From assembly GCF_000422465.1 (NCBI RefSeq), contig NZ_KE383842.1, positions 1,571,845-1,635,844 on the forward strand: a stretch of DNA of 64,000 nt, written 5' to 3'. The notes beneath the pieces are model-generated. The model searched no databases, was not told the DNA's origin, and worked only from the letters and a program-made list of their open reading frames with translations. The DNA is from Paenibacillus harenae DSM 16969 (GTDB taxonomy: Bacteria; Bacillota; Bacilli; Paenibacillales; Paenibacillaceae). Shown here in pieces: positions 27,248-36,043 of this stretch (position 1 is the stretch's first letter; each line of letters opens with the position of its first letter). The translations under genes were made by a program, and so were the position numbers.

Positions 27248-29188
27248 TCAGTGGGAGTGGGATATATTATCGTCTTCGCCCAAATAGATGCGGATGGTGG
27301 AGCCGCGGTCAACTCTCGTGCCCGCTGCGGGCGCTTGGCGAATGACCGTTTTGCCGGAACCTGCCGTTGTCAAATTGAAATTCATATTCAAGTCTTCATA
27401 GATTTCCGCTACCGTCTTGCCGACCAGATTCGGAACCGTTACAATCGGAATTTCCCCGTATGTGTATTCCCTCTCGATTTGCTTCTCGCGCGGCGGAACT
27501 TCCAGGATAGAGAGCGCATCCTCCATGATGTTGTGGACGATCGGCGCGGCGACGACGCCGCCGAACTGGATGCCCTGCGGGTTATCAACCGCTACGTACA
27601 CGACGATCTGCGGATCATCTGCCGGCGCGAAGCCGATAAACGATACAATATGTTCATTCGGAGAGTAGCGTCCGTTTATGACCTTCTGCGCCGTTCCTGT
27701 CTTGCCGCCGACGCGATAACCGTCGATAAACGCGTTTTTCCCCGTGCCTTGAGCGACGACGCTTTCGAGCGCCTCCCGCACCTCCTTGGACGTTTCCTCC
27801 GAGATGACACGGCGCACCGCTTCAGGTTCAACCGTCTCCACAATTGCGCCCGTTTCGGGGTTAATCCATTCCTTTGCGACATGAGGCTTGTATAGCGTGC
27901 CGCCGTTAATGGCTGCGGAGACGGCCGTAATTTGCTGGATCGGCGTTACCGAGACGCCTTGGCCGAAGGCGGTTGTCGCCAGCTCGACCGGTCCGACCTG
28001 GCTGAGCTTGAACAGAATGCCGTTCTCTTCGCCGCCGATATCGATTCCGGTCTTCGTGCCGAAGCCAAAATTTTTAATGTACTCGAACAGCTTAACTTTC
28101 CCTAACCGGTTGCCTAACGTGACGAAGCCCGGGTTGCAGGAGTTCTCGACGACCTCCAGGAAGGTTTGGCTGCCATGGCCGCCTTTCTTCCAGCAGCGCA
28201 GCTTGGCGCCGCCGACTTCGATGAAGCCGGGATCGAAGAAACGTTCATTTTTCAAATCGACCTTATTTTCCTCCAAAGCGGCTGCCAGCGTTATAATCTT
28301 GAAGGTCGATCCGGGCTCGTACGTCATCCAAATCGGAAGATTGCGGTTATAAACCTCCGAAGGCACCTCGCGGTACTTATCCGGCTCGTAAGTAGGACGG
28401 CTCGACATGCCCAGAATTTCTCCATTGTTCGGATCCATCGCAATCGCGATCGCGCCGTCCGGCAGCAGTCTCGCCATTGCCTGGTCAAGCTCCCGCTCGA
28501 TGACGGTTTGGATGTCCTTGTCGATCGTCAGCTTCATGGTGAGGCCGTCCTTCGGCTCGACATAGGTATCAGAAGAATTGGGCATCGTACGCCCCGCGGC
28601 ATCCGACAAGAACGATACGCTTCCGCCAATTCCGCTTAGCAAGGAATCGTATTTGGCTTCTACTCCCGTTAAGCCCTGATTATCAATGCCCGTAAAGCCC
28701 AGCACATGCGCGGCGAGACTGCCGTACGGATAAAAACGCTTATTGTCCTCGGCGACCACAACCCCCAGCAGCCCAAGCTGACGGATTTGCTCCGCCTTAT
28801 CGATCGTAATTTTCCGGCCGCCCGGACCCAGCTTTACGATCATTTCCTTGCTTTTGATTTTTTTGAGAATCGTCTCCTGCGACATGTCGAGCAGGGGCGC
28901 CAGCGCCGCGGCCGTCGCTTGATGATCCTTTATTTGAACCGGAATCGCATAGACCGTAGGTGCGCTCACGTTATAGGCAAGCTGCACCCCGTTGCGGTCG
29001 ACGATTTCCCCCCGTTTTGCAACATAAGGAATATTCCGCCTCCAGGAGTCCTCCGCCCTGCCGGCCAGCTCCTCGCCCTGCCAGAGCTGCACATAAGCAA
29101 GCCGGAAGCACAAGGCCATAAACGATACTCCGGCCAAAATAAGAATTATAAATAAACGGCGCCTGACTGTCACATTGGATACCTTCAT
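27248..29188 (-). CDS. spoVD: SpoVD, sporulation class B penicillin-binding protein
   Basis: Transpeptidase for spore cortex synthesis, partner of SpoVE. The 646-residue protein has one N-terminal membrane anchor (about residues 11-31) and the PBP dimer domain (RGEIVDRNGVQLAYN). The transpeptidase nucleophile is in STFK (Ser294-Lys297), followed by SCNPGF (SxN) and KTGTAQ (KTG). A single C-terminal PASTA domain starts around VTVPNLVGKTVAEIYEDL. The ATG at 29188 follows GAGGAGGAGCAAGTA; the open frame extends 30 codons further without family similarity. It lies 135 bp after pbpB. SpoVD rather than PBP2B is chosen by position and the single PASTA domain. Confidence 0.93.
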   Translation of the reverse strand: MKVSNVTVRRRLFIILILAGVSFMALCFRLAYVQLWQGEELAGRAEDSWRRNIPYVAKRGEIVDRNGVQLAYNVSAPTVYAIPVQIKDHQATAAALAPLLDMSQETILKKIKSKEMIVKLGPGGRKITIDKAEQIRQLGLLGVVVAEDNKRFYPYGSLAAHVLGFTGIDNQGLTGVEAKYDSLLSGIGGSVSFLSDAAGRTMPNSSDTYVEPKDGLTMKLTIDKDIQTVIERELDQAMARLLPDGAIAIAMDPNNGEILGMSSRPTYEPDKYREVPSEVYNRNLPIWMTYEPGSTFKIITLAAALEENKVDLKNERFFDPGFIEVGGAKLRCWKKGGHGSQTFLEVVENSCNPGFVTLGNRLGKVKLFEYIKNFGFGTKTGIDIGGEENGILFKLSQVGPVELATTAFGQGVSVTPIQQITAVSAAINGGTLYKPHVAKEWINPETGAIVETVEPEAVRRVISEETSKEVREALESVVAQGTGKNAFIDGYRVGGKTGTAQKVINGRYSPNEHIVSFIGFAPADDPQIVVYVAVDNPQGIQFGGVVAAPIVHNIMEDALSILEVPPREKQIEREYTYGEIPIVTVPNLVGKTVAEIYEDLNMNFNLTTAGSGKTVIRQAPAAGTRVDRGSTIRIYLGEDDNISHSH

Positions 29189-29323
29189 TACTTGCTCCTC
29201 CTCCGCATGACTGGTTCGCGTGGAGCGTACGCTTACGCTCATTCCCAGCCTATTCGGGACAAGCGGAGGATAGAACAAGCTTTAGTGACTCTTGCCTTAC
29301 TCGGCAGACACGACTTCAGTGCG

Positions 29324-31597
29324 CTACCCTTCCGCCTCGTCGTCAGCGGAATCGTCTGTGTTATTTTCACCGGCAGCTTCCGTATTGTCTTCCGCCGTAC
29401 TGCCGTCAGCCGACGGATCGGCTTCGCCTCCGGCGCCCTCCGATTCCGTAACCGCACCGAGCGGCGGAGCGAGAACGACCTTTAAAACCTTCACATGGTT
29501 TAACGTTTCTTCCTTCTGGGAGACGACAAAGCCTTGTCCTTCCGGAATAAGACGGATGCCGACCAATGACGCGATCTCGAGGGCGTCCCTCAGCGAGACG
29601 CCCGTCAAGTCCGGAATCACCAGCTTATCCCTCTGCTCCGTAATTAAGTAAATGCGCTGCGTCGGATGAATCGCCGATCCTGCGGCCGGGATTTGCTGCA
29701 ACACGGTCGCCCCGTTGCCAACCATTTCGCAATTAATCGCCAATGCCGCCAGCTCCGCCTTTGCTTGAGCGACCTTTAGCTTCGAAAGATCTGGAACCTC
29801 TACGGTCGCTTCCTTCTTACCGGAATCAGGAACGGTTTCCCGGCTAGGCGGCACGCCCATTTTGCGCAGGCTCTTCAGCACGATCTGCTTGAAAGCCGGC
29901 GCGGCAACTTTACCGCCGCCCACCAATGGATCATTCGGCTCGTCAACGACGACGTAGACAACGATCTTCGGATCTTCGACAGGCGCATATCCGATGAAGG
30001 ATACAACAAATTTATCGGCCGAGTATTTGCCGTTTACAACCTTTTGCGCCGTTCCCGTTTTGCCTGCTACGCGGTAACCTTCAATGTACGCGTTTTTACC
30101 GGTACCCTTATCCTGGTCGGATACGACCTGCTCCAAATATTCGCCGACTTTTTTCGAGGTTTCCTCGGAGATGACTCTGCGAATGACCTTCGGCTCGATT
30201 TCCGTTGTCGTTTTCGTTATCGGATCCGTCACTTTCTTCACGATCTGAGGCTGAAGCAGCTCTCCGCCGTTCGCCACAGCCGCTACGGCAGCCACCTGCT
30301 GGATCGGCGTCACCAATACGTTGCCTTGACCGAACGTCGCTCTGGCAACGTCACTCGGATATTGAAGATTAATCACGCCTGCCAGTTCATTGCTAAGCGA
30401 AATGCCTGTCTTCTGGCCGAATCCGAATTTAGAGAAATAATCGCGGAGCTTATCCGCGCCTATCCGCTCATAACCCAGCTTAACGAAGGCAACGTTGCTC
30501 GAATGCTTCAGCCCGTCCAGGAACGAGATCGTCCCCCAGCCATCGCGTTTGATATCGTTGATCGGCTTTGGTATTCCCTGAAGCTTAATGCTCCCCGATT
30601 TGAACATCTCGTCCGGATTGAACACGCCTTCCTCCACCGCAGCCGCGAGAGTAGCGATTTTGAACGTGGAGCCCGGCTCGTACAACGATTTGATCGCATG
30701 ATTATAAAAATTCGCATAAGGGCTCTTCCAAAATTCATTCGGATTAAAGGTCGGCACATTCGCCATGGCCAATATTTCCATCGTATTCGGATCGGCCGCA
30801 ATAATCGTCGCGCTCTTCGGATTATATTCCTTCACGATCTGTTGCAGCGCTTCCTCTACGTAATATTGAATGTCACTGTCAATGGTGAGCTCGATGTCCT
30901 GGCCGTTCTCGGCCGGCTGAAAATCAACCTCGCCTTCGGCCAGCTGGACTCTTTTGCCGTCCTTCTCATATTTGATCCAACCGTCCACGCCTCTGAGCTG
31001 CTCGTCATAGAACGCTTCAATGCCGCTCAGGGCCTTGCCCTCTTTGTCCAAATATCCGACCAGCTGCGAGGCCAGCGTATTTCTCGTATAATAACGTTTC
31101 AAGCTCTCCGTCAAATAAATGCCGACATCAGATAATTCCTTTTCTTTCGATAATTGTTCGCGGAATTCTTTGATTTGATCGGCAAGCGATTTATCGATTC
31201 CCCAGCCGCCTTCGCGCATTTCCCTATTGCTGTAATATTTCCCTTCCGCATTTTTCGCCGTTACAAGCTTGCGCAGCTCCTCCTTCGGCTTACCCAAAAT
31301 CTTATTCAGCCCGTCCACAATCTCATCCTCGATATCCGCGTCATGGATTACCCGGGGATTGACCGCGATATTATAAGCGATCGTGTCCATCGCGAGTATA
31401 TTCCCGTTCCGGTCCGTAATCGAACCCCGCTTGGCGGACAGCACCTCGGCCGCGGACCAGCGTTCCTTCGCTTCTCCATACCAGAATGCGCCCTGCACAA
31501 CCTGCACAAAGTAGATTCTACTGATTAAAATGAGAAAAAGGAGGGTCATTACCCCTCCAAACAACAATGTCCGTAATCTGATTCGTTTAATCATCAT
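29324..31597 (-). CDS. pbpB: PbpB (PBP2B), essential septal transpeptidase
   Basis: Class B PBP that cross-links septal peptidoglycan with FtsW. The 757-residue protein has an N-terminal anchor (about residues 10-33) and a dimer domain (KRGSITDRNGNILAMD). The nucleophile is in STFK (Ser310-Lys313), followed by SSNVAF and KTGTAQ. Two C-terminal PASTA-like repeats start at VEVPDLSKLKVAQAKAEL and LVIPDLTGVSLRDALEIA. The last ~45 residues are acidic and low in complexity (Glu, Asp, Ala, Gly), an unusual tail. It starts at the ATG at 31597 (a second ATG follows directly), behind AGGGTGA, 8 bp after ftsL. Confidence 0.95.
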   Translation of the reverse strand: MMIKRIRLRTLLFGGVMTLLFLILISRIYFVQVVQGAFWYGEAKERWSAAEVLSAKRGSITDRNGNILAMDTIAYNIAVNPRVIHDADIEDEIVDGLNKILGKPKEELRKLVTAKNAEGKYYSNREMREGGWGIDKSLADQIKEFREQLSKEKELSDVGIYLTESLKRYYTRNTLASQLVGYLDKEGKALSGIEAFYDEQLRGVDGWIKYEKDGKRVQLAEGEVDFQPAENGQDIELTIDSDIQYYVEEALQQIVKEYNPKSATIIAADPNTMEILAMANVPTFNPNEFWKSPYANFYNHAIKSLYEPGSTFKIATLAAAVEEGVFNPDEMFKSGSIKLQGIPKPINDIKRDGWGTISFLDGLKHSSNVAFVKLGYERIGADKLRDYFSKFGFGQKTGISLSNELAGVINLQYPSDVARATFGQGNVLVTPIQQVAAVAAVANGGELLQPQIVKKVTDPITKTTTEIEPKVIRRVISEETSKKVGEYLEQVVSDQDKGTGKNAYIEGYRVAGKTGTAQKVVNGKYSADKFVVSFIGYAPVEDPKIVVYVVVDEPNDPLVGGGKVAAPAFKQIVLKSLRKMGVPPSRETVPDSGKKEATVEVPDLSKLKVAQAKAELAALAINCEMVGNGATVLQQIPAAGSAIHPTQRIYLITEQRDKLVIPDLTGVSLRDALEIASLVGIRLIPEGQGFVVSQKEETLNHVKVLKVVLAPPLGAVTESEGAGGEADPSADGSTAEDNTEAAGENNTDDSADDEAEG

Positions 31598-31605
31598 TAT
31601 TCACC

Positions 31606-32007
31606 CTATTCGTCCGATGCCGATTTCGTCTCTTTATTGCCGGTCATCACGGTGATTCCGCCGTCCAGCGAGCTGACCATACCATGCGATTCCGCCAGCC
31701 TGCGGATCCGTTCCGGGTCGCTGAGCATTTCGACCTGCTTCTTCAAATCTTCCATCTCAACCGTCATCGTCTGATAGTCGCTGTTAAGCTTCTTGATCTC
31801 AACGTTCATGTCATAGATTTGAGCATAGCGGAAAATAATGACGCCGGCAACTGCAACGCAAACAAGCACCGTGAACATGTACAATAGCTTCTCCTGTACC
31901 GGAATCGATTTGCGGGTGACGACGACTTTCTTCGTTTCCTTAACTACCGTTTGCTGGTTTTGCTTACGCTTCGGCTGCAGCGCCAAATTGCCATTAATGT
32001 ACGCCAA
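31606..32007 (-). CDS. ftsL: FtsL, bitopic divisome protein
   Basis: Small membrane protein that forms a complex with FtsQ/DivIB and DivIC and activates septal synthesis. The 133-residue protein has a basic cytoplasmic N-terminus (about 40 residues) and one membrane segment around LLYMFTVLVCVAVAGVIIF. An extracellular leucine-zipper-like coiled coil (IKKLNSDYQTMTVEMEDLKKQ region) leads to the conserved RIRRLAESHGM. The position between rsmH and pbpB is diagnostic. The ATG at 32007 follows AAAGGGGGATTTGAATT; the next gene starts 8 bp downstream. Confidence 0.92.
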   Translation of the reverse strand: MAYINGNLALQPKRKQNQQTVVKETKKVVVTRKSIPVQEKLLYMFTVLVCVAVAGVIIFRYAQIYDMNVEIKKLNSDYQTMTVEMEDLKKQVEMLSDPERIRRLAESHGMVSSLDGGITVMTGNKETKSASDE

Positions 32008-32020
32008 TTCAAATCCCCCT

Positions 32021-32971
32021 TTACAATTTTTCAGCTATTCGAAGTTTGGCCGATCTTGCGCGCGGATTGAGCTCAAGCTCTTCCTCGCTTGGCAATATCG
32101 GTTTCCGATTAATTAATTTTATTGTGCCGCTGTTCCCGCAGACGCATAACGGAAAATCCGGCGGACAAGTGCATTTCTCTACGAACTTCGCAAAAATTTG
32201 CTTGCATATGCGGTCTTCTAGCGAATGGAACGTAATGACGGAAGCTCTGCCGCCCGGTTTCAAGCATCGTACGGTCTGTTCGAGCGCTTCCTCTTCGGCC
32301 CCCAGCTCGTCATTGACGGCAATGCGGAGGGCTTGAAAGGAACGCTTCGCCGGATGCGGGCCCGTACGCCTTGTCGCCGCCGGTATCGACAGCTTGATCA
32401 GCTCCGCCAGCTCGCCTGTTTTTTCAATCGGCGCCTTTTCCCGCGCTTTCACAATGTTGCGGGCAATTGAACGGGCAAACTTCTCTTCGCCGTACCGGTC
32501 CAAAATTCGGGAGATTTCACGTTCCTCCCACGTATTAACGATTTCGTGCGCCGTCAAGTCTCCCTCCCGGTCCATCCGCATATCGAGCGGCGCATCGTGA
32601 TTGTAGCTGAAGCCGCGCTCCGCTTCGTCCAGCTGCGGACTGGAGACGCCAAGATCGAACAGGATTCCGTCTACTTGAGGCACTCCGTCATTCATCGGGA
32701 CGCCGCAGCCTCTCAGCTCCTGCTCCAAATCGCGAAAATTGCTGCGTACCAGCGTCACTTTATCCATATAAGGGGCAAGCCGCTTGCGAGCGTTATCCAG
32801 CGCCCAGTCATCCTGGTCGAATGCGATTAAGCGGCCTCCCTCGCCCAGGCGGGATGCAATCAGCTCGCTGTGACCCGCTCCTCCAAGCGTACAATCGACA
32901 TAGACTCCGTCCGGCTTAACAGCCAAACCGTCAACCGCCTCTTCCAAAAGCACTGTAATATGCTGAAACAC
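32021..32971 (-). CDS. rsmH: 16S rRNA (cytosine-N4) methyltransferase RsmH
   Basis: SAM-dependent enzyme that methylates C1402 (E. coli numbering) of 16S rRNA at N4. The 316-residue protein has [13 protein letters not shown] near the start, the SAM-binding [36 protein letters not shown] and the catalytic-domain [12 protein letters not shown]. The C-terminal [15 protein letters not shown] is typical. It follows mraZ by 30 bp and precedes ftsL by 13 bp, the standard mraZ-rsmH-ftsL order. Confidence 0.97.
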   Translation of the reverse strand: MFQHITVLLEEAVDGLAVKPDGVYVDCTLGGAGHSELIASRLGEGGRLIAFDQDDWALDNARKRLAPYMDKVTLVRSNFRDLEQELRGCGVPMNDGVPQVDGILFDLGVSSPQLDEAERGFSYNHDAPLDMRMDREGDLTAHEIVNTWEEREISRILDRYGEEKFARSIARNIVKAREKAPIEKTGELAELIKLSIPAATRRTGPHPAKRSFQALRIAVNDELGAEEEALEQTVRCLKPGGRASVITFHSLEDRICKQIFAKFVEKCTCPPDFPLCVCGNSGTIKLINRKPILPSEEELELNPRARSAKLRIAEKL

Positions 32972-33001
32972 GCTTCAGCCCTCCCGTTCTTGTTGTCAAT
33001 T

Positions 33002-33439
33002 CTAGAAGTTAAAATCGAAATCGACGAGCTTCTCCGCGATTTCGTTAAAGGCTTGCTCGGACTGCTCGTAATAGCCGTCCCATGTTTGCTTGCTCCAAAT
33101 TTCCACCCGTCCGGACACGCCAAGCACCATGCATTCCTTATCCAGCTTCGCATATTCGCGAAGATGGCTGGGTATGTTTACCCTTCCCTGTTTGTCCAGC
33201 TCACATTCGGTTGCGCCGGAGAAGAAGAAGCGGGTAAAGGCGCGGGCATCCGATTTCATAAGCGGCAGCGACTTGAGTTTCTGCTCCAGCACGCTCCACT
33301 CGCTCATCGGGTAGACGAATAAACAATTGTCCAAACCGCGGGTTGCAATAAATGAGGTCCCAAGCGATTCGCGGAATTTCGAAGGAATAATAATGCGGCC
33401 TTTCTCATCAATGCTATGTTGATATTCACCCATAAACAT
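33002..33439 (-). CDS. mraZ: MraZ transcriptional regulator
   Basis: AbrB-fold DNA-binding protein that forms rings and represses its own dcw operon by binding tandem TGGGN repeats. The 145-residue protein begins [20 protein letters not shown] and has two DxKGR-type SpoVT/AbrB motifs ([14 protein letters not shown] and [14 protein letters not shown]). I take the ATG at 33439 by match to B. subtilis MraZ; the frame is open 18 codons further upstream across the operator. Three perfectly spaced target repeats lie 24-53 bp upstream of the start. Confidence 0.95.
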   Translation of the reverse strand: MFMGEYQHSIDEKGRIIIPSKFRESLGTSFIATRGLDNCLFVYPMSEWSVLEQKLKSLPLMKSDARAFTRFFFSGATECELDKQGRVNIPSHLREYAKLDKECMVLGVSGRVEIWSKQTWDGYYEQSEQAFNEIAEKLVDFDFNF

Positions 33440-33441
33440 GA

Positions 33442-33492
33442 GTTCGCCCCACCCCTTCCCCCTATGCCACCACTTTGCCCCACTTTTCCCCA
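33442..33492 (-). promoter_or_regulatory. MraZ operator: tandem TGGGN-type repeats at 10-bp spacing
   Basis: On the minus strand TGGGGAAAAG (33483-33492), TGGGGCAAAG (33473-33482) and TGGTGGCATA (33463-33472) follow one another without gaps. A further TGGGGCGAAC (33442-33451) is 21 bp on. The period of 10 bp and the TGGGN core match the known MraZ target in other bacteria. I cannot place the -10/-35 with confidence. Confidence 0.8.
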
Positions 33493-33515
33493 CCTAGATA
33501 CAGTAGTTCGCCACC

Positions 33516-33550
33516 TAAAATAAAAATCCTGCTCTGAGAGCAGGATTTTT
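33516..33550 (-). terminator. Terminator after the DUF4349 gene
   Basis: The stem AAAAATCCTGC / GCAGGATTTTT (33522-33532, 33540-33550) is followed on the minus strand by TATTTTAGG. It insulates the mraZ operator region from the upstream gene. Confidence 0.9.
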
Positions 33551-33575
33551 CAAAAATAATTCATCCTATTAATGA

Positions 33576-34586
33576 TTATGGCGAAGGCGGCTGCTGTTCG
33601 TCTTCGGATTTTGCAGCACTTGGTTTATTCACACGCTTCCAGCGGCGTTTCAGCCATACCGCCGGCACGGCGATAACCGCAAGGACAACCAATACCGGCA
33701 GCGCTCCCGCCGCGACGACAAGCAGCAGCTTTACCCCTTCCCACACCGCTTTCGCGCTTCCGGACAACGCTTCCGACAAGCGGGTTCCCAAATTCGGATC
33801 CCCCTCGCCTACTTGCACGATCGATTGATCCGTCTGGTACATGCGCAGCTCCACGGTGGAGAAGGCAACGTTGTTATCTAAATATCGGATTCTACCTTTG
33901 ATCCGTTCAATATCCTCCTGCACGGTGCCGAGCTGCTGCGAGAACTTCAACAAATCGTCGGCTTTCACCGCTTGATCCATCATGCTTAGCAGCCGCTCTT
34001 CCACCAGCTGTCTGGCTTTCAGCCTGGACGCCAGATCAACGTATTCCTCAGATACATCCTTGCCCGCGATTTTCCGTTCGAAGCTGCGGTGCTTGATTTG
34101 CTCCACCCGGTCAATGAAGGACATGAACCCGGCTGCGGGCACCTTGATCGTGTAGCTCGAACCGATCTCGCCGTCATGTCTCGTATCCTGAAATTGCAAA
34201 ATGTAGCCGCCGCTTAGCTGAATCGCGTTGCGAAGCGACGCGGCTGCAGTCGTTAATTCATCTACCTGCATGTTCAACGACGCCGAATAAATGACTTTTT
34301 GATTATACCCGTCCGTAACGGGCAGCGTGTCCGAAGCAAAACCACCGCCCGATGCCGTTTCAGCTCCTGTTTCTTTACCATTAGCAAAGGCATCGCCAAG
34401 CGCCTCCGATTCCCCGGGCGAGTCGTTTTTCGCAGCTCCCGCTTCTTGTGACAGTGCAGCGCCGTTACCGGCCGCACTCTCCGATTTAGCCGCCGAATCT
34501 TCATTGCTCGCCGAACAGCCTGCCAGCAAACCGGTGACAAGAATAACGATTGCCCATAGATACATCCTTTTTTTGTGTTTATACAA
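33576..34586 (-). CDS. DUF4349 lipoprotein
   Basis: A secreted lipoprotein with a signal peptide and lipobox (LLAGC, acylated Cys at about residue 24). A low-complexity Ser/Ala/Glu linker runs to about residue 95. The DUF4349 domain (about 95-300) begins QKVIYSASLNMQVDELTTAAASL and has a predicted coiled-coil middle. A C-terminal membrane segment (LLLVVAAGALPVLVVLAVIAVPAV) and a basic tail end it. The protein is therefore tethered at both ends. Function of the family is unknown; relatives are often called anti-sigma-like, without proof. The TTG at 34586, 6-7 nt after AAGGGGGG, is the best start. It is monocistronic with a strong terminator. Confidence 0.82.
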   Translation of the reverse strand: MYKHKKRMYLWAIVILVTGLLAGCSASNEDSAAKSESAAGNGAALSQEAGAAKNDSPGESEALGDAFANGKETGAETASGGGFASDTLPVTDGYNQKVIYSASLNMQVDELTTAAASLRNAIQLSGGYILQFQDTRHDGEIGSSYTIKVPAAGFMSFIDRVEQIKHRSFERKIAGKDVSEEYVDLASRLKARQLVEERLLSMMDQAVKADDLLKFSQQLGTVQEDIERIKGRIRYLDNNVAFSTVELRMYQTDQSIVQVGEGDPNLGTRLSEALSGSAKAVWEGVKLLLVVAAGALPVLVVLAVIAVPAVWLKRRWKRVNKPSAAKSEDEQQPPSP

Positions 34587-34673
34587 GGATATCCCCCCTT
34601 ATTATTTCCCTCTCAGACGTTGATGGGCAATAAAAGGTTACAGGATCGTTCGTGATGTATCATTTCTTTGCCC

Positions 34674-34702
34674 AACAAAAAAACCGCGATCGCTCGCGGT
34701 TT
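34674..34702 (-). terminator. ahcY terminator
   Basis: The stem AAACCGCGA / TCGCGGTTT (34681-34702) is followed by TTTTTTTGTTG on the minus strand. Confidence 0.9.
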
Positions 34703-34727
34703 TCTTCCGTATTGCCCCTGCAACCCG

Positions 34728-35993
34728 TTATTCGGCTTCTTTCCAGCTGTCCAAGTAAGCGATCTGCTCATCCGTCAGCTTATCGATGCCGAAGCCAAGC
34801 GACTCCAGCTTCAATCTGGCCACCCGCTCATCCAGCTCGTACGGCACGTTAACGACCTTGTGACCGATCTGTTGATAATGCTCATTCACGTACTTTAACG
34901 CAACTGCCTGCAGCGCGAACGTCATATCCATAATTTCCGCAGGATGCCCGTCGCCGGCCGCCAGATTAACCAGACGGCCTTCCGCCAACAGGTAGATGCT
35001 GCGTCCGTCCTTCAGCTTATACTCTTCAATGTTGCGGCGAACGGTACGAACGCTATCGGACAATGCCGCGAGCTCCAACTTGTTCGCCTCCACATCGAAG
35101 TGGCCTGCATTGGAAATGATCGCGCCGTTCTTCATGACCGCATAGTGCTCGCCGCGGATCACGTCGCGATTGCCCGTAACCGTCACGAAGAATTCTCCCG
35201 CTTTGGCCGCTTCGATCATAGGCATAACCGCAAAGCCGTCCATGTAGGCTTCAACCGCTTTGATCGCGTCGATCTCCGTGACAATGACATTGGCGCCAAG
35301 ACCCTTCGCGCGCATCGCCACCCCTTTGCCGCACCAGCCGTAGCCGACGACGACAACCGTTTTGCCGGCAACCACCAGGTTTGTTGTGCGGTTAATGCCG
35401 TCCCATACCGATTGGCCCGTTCCGTAACGGTTATCGAATAAATGCTTGCAATAGGCGTCGTTGACGGCGACCATCGGATAACGAAGCGAACCGTCCTTCT
35501 CCATGGCTTTCAGGCGGATAATGCCGGTCGTCGTCTCCTCCGCGCCCCCGCGCAGATTTTCCCCGAACTCCGGATGTTCCGAGTGCAGTATAGTCGCCAG
35601 GTCTCCGCCGTCGTCAATAATCAGATCCGGCTTCCACTCAAGCGCTTTAATGTTAAGCTCCTTAAACTCCTTCGGGCTCGGATTATATTTCGCGAACACC
35701 GTAATGCCGTCCTCTACCAGCGCGGCGCATACATCGTCCTGCGTGGATAACGGATTGCTGCCGGTAATCGTCACTTCCGCGCCGCCGGCCTTCACCACTT
35801 TAGCCAGATACGCCGTTTTGGCCTCCAAATGAAGCGCAATCGTAACCTTTAGCCCTTTGAACGGCTGTTCCTTCTCAAATTGCTCGCGTATCGTATTCAA
35901 TACCGGCATATGAGCCTGTACCCAATCGATTTTCAAACGTCCTTCAGGCGCCAACGATAAATCGGCGATGATGCTTTTCTCTGCTGTACTCAT
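34728..35993 (-). CDS. ahcY: Adenosylhomocysteinase (SAH hydrolase)
   Basis: NAD-dependent enzyme that splits S-adenosylhomocysteine into adenosine and homocysteine. The 421-residue protein has LHLEAKTAYL and SNPLSTQDDV in the substrate domain, then the NAD Rossmann motif VVVVGYGWCGKGVAMRAKGL. The C-terminal part contains NAGHFDVEANKLEL and GDGHPAEIMDMTFALQ. Some Bacillales, B. subtilis among them, use Pfs plus LuxS instead, so this marks a different methyl-cycle choice. The ATG at 35993 follows CAGGAGGGATTCAGTACG; an in-frame upstream start at 36032 is unneeded. It lies 50 bp after bshC and may be cotranscribed with it. Confidence 0.96.
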   Translation of the reverse strand: MSTAEKSIIADLSLAPEGRLKIDWVQAHMPVLNTIREQFEKEQPFKGLKVTIALHLEAKTAYLAKVVKAGGAEVTITGSNPLSTQDDVCAALVEDGITVFAKYNPSPKEFKELNIKALEWKPDLIIDDGGDLATILHSEHPEFGENLRGGAEETTTGIIRLKAMEKDGSLRYPMVAVNDAYCKHLFDNRYGTGQSVWDGINRTTNLVVAGKTVVVVGYGWCGKGVAMRAKGLGANVIVTEIDAIKAVEAYMDGFAVMPMIEAAKAGEFFVTVTGNRDVIRGEHYAVMKNGAIISNAGHFDVEANKLELAALSDSVRTVRRNIEEYKLKDGRSIYLLAEGRLVNLAAGDGHPAEIMDMTFALQAVALKYVNEHYQQIGHKVVNVPYELDERVARLKLESLGFGIDKLTDEQIAYLDSWKEAE

Positions 35994-36043
35994 CGTACTG
36001 AATCCCTCCTGGATAAAATATTTTGCATCCATGCCGTGCCGAT

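Noticed and set aside
30044-31135. Long open frame (363 codons) opposite pbpB
   Set aside because: Antisense shadow; no ribosome site and no domain that I can recognise.
35994-36043. SAH or SAM riboswitch before ahcY
   Set aside because: Only 50 bp separate bshC and ahcY and they hold just the ribosome site region.
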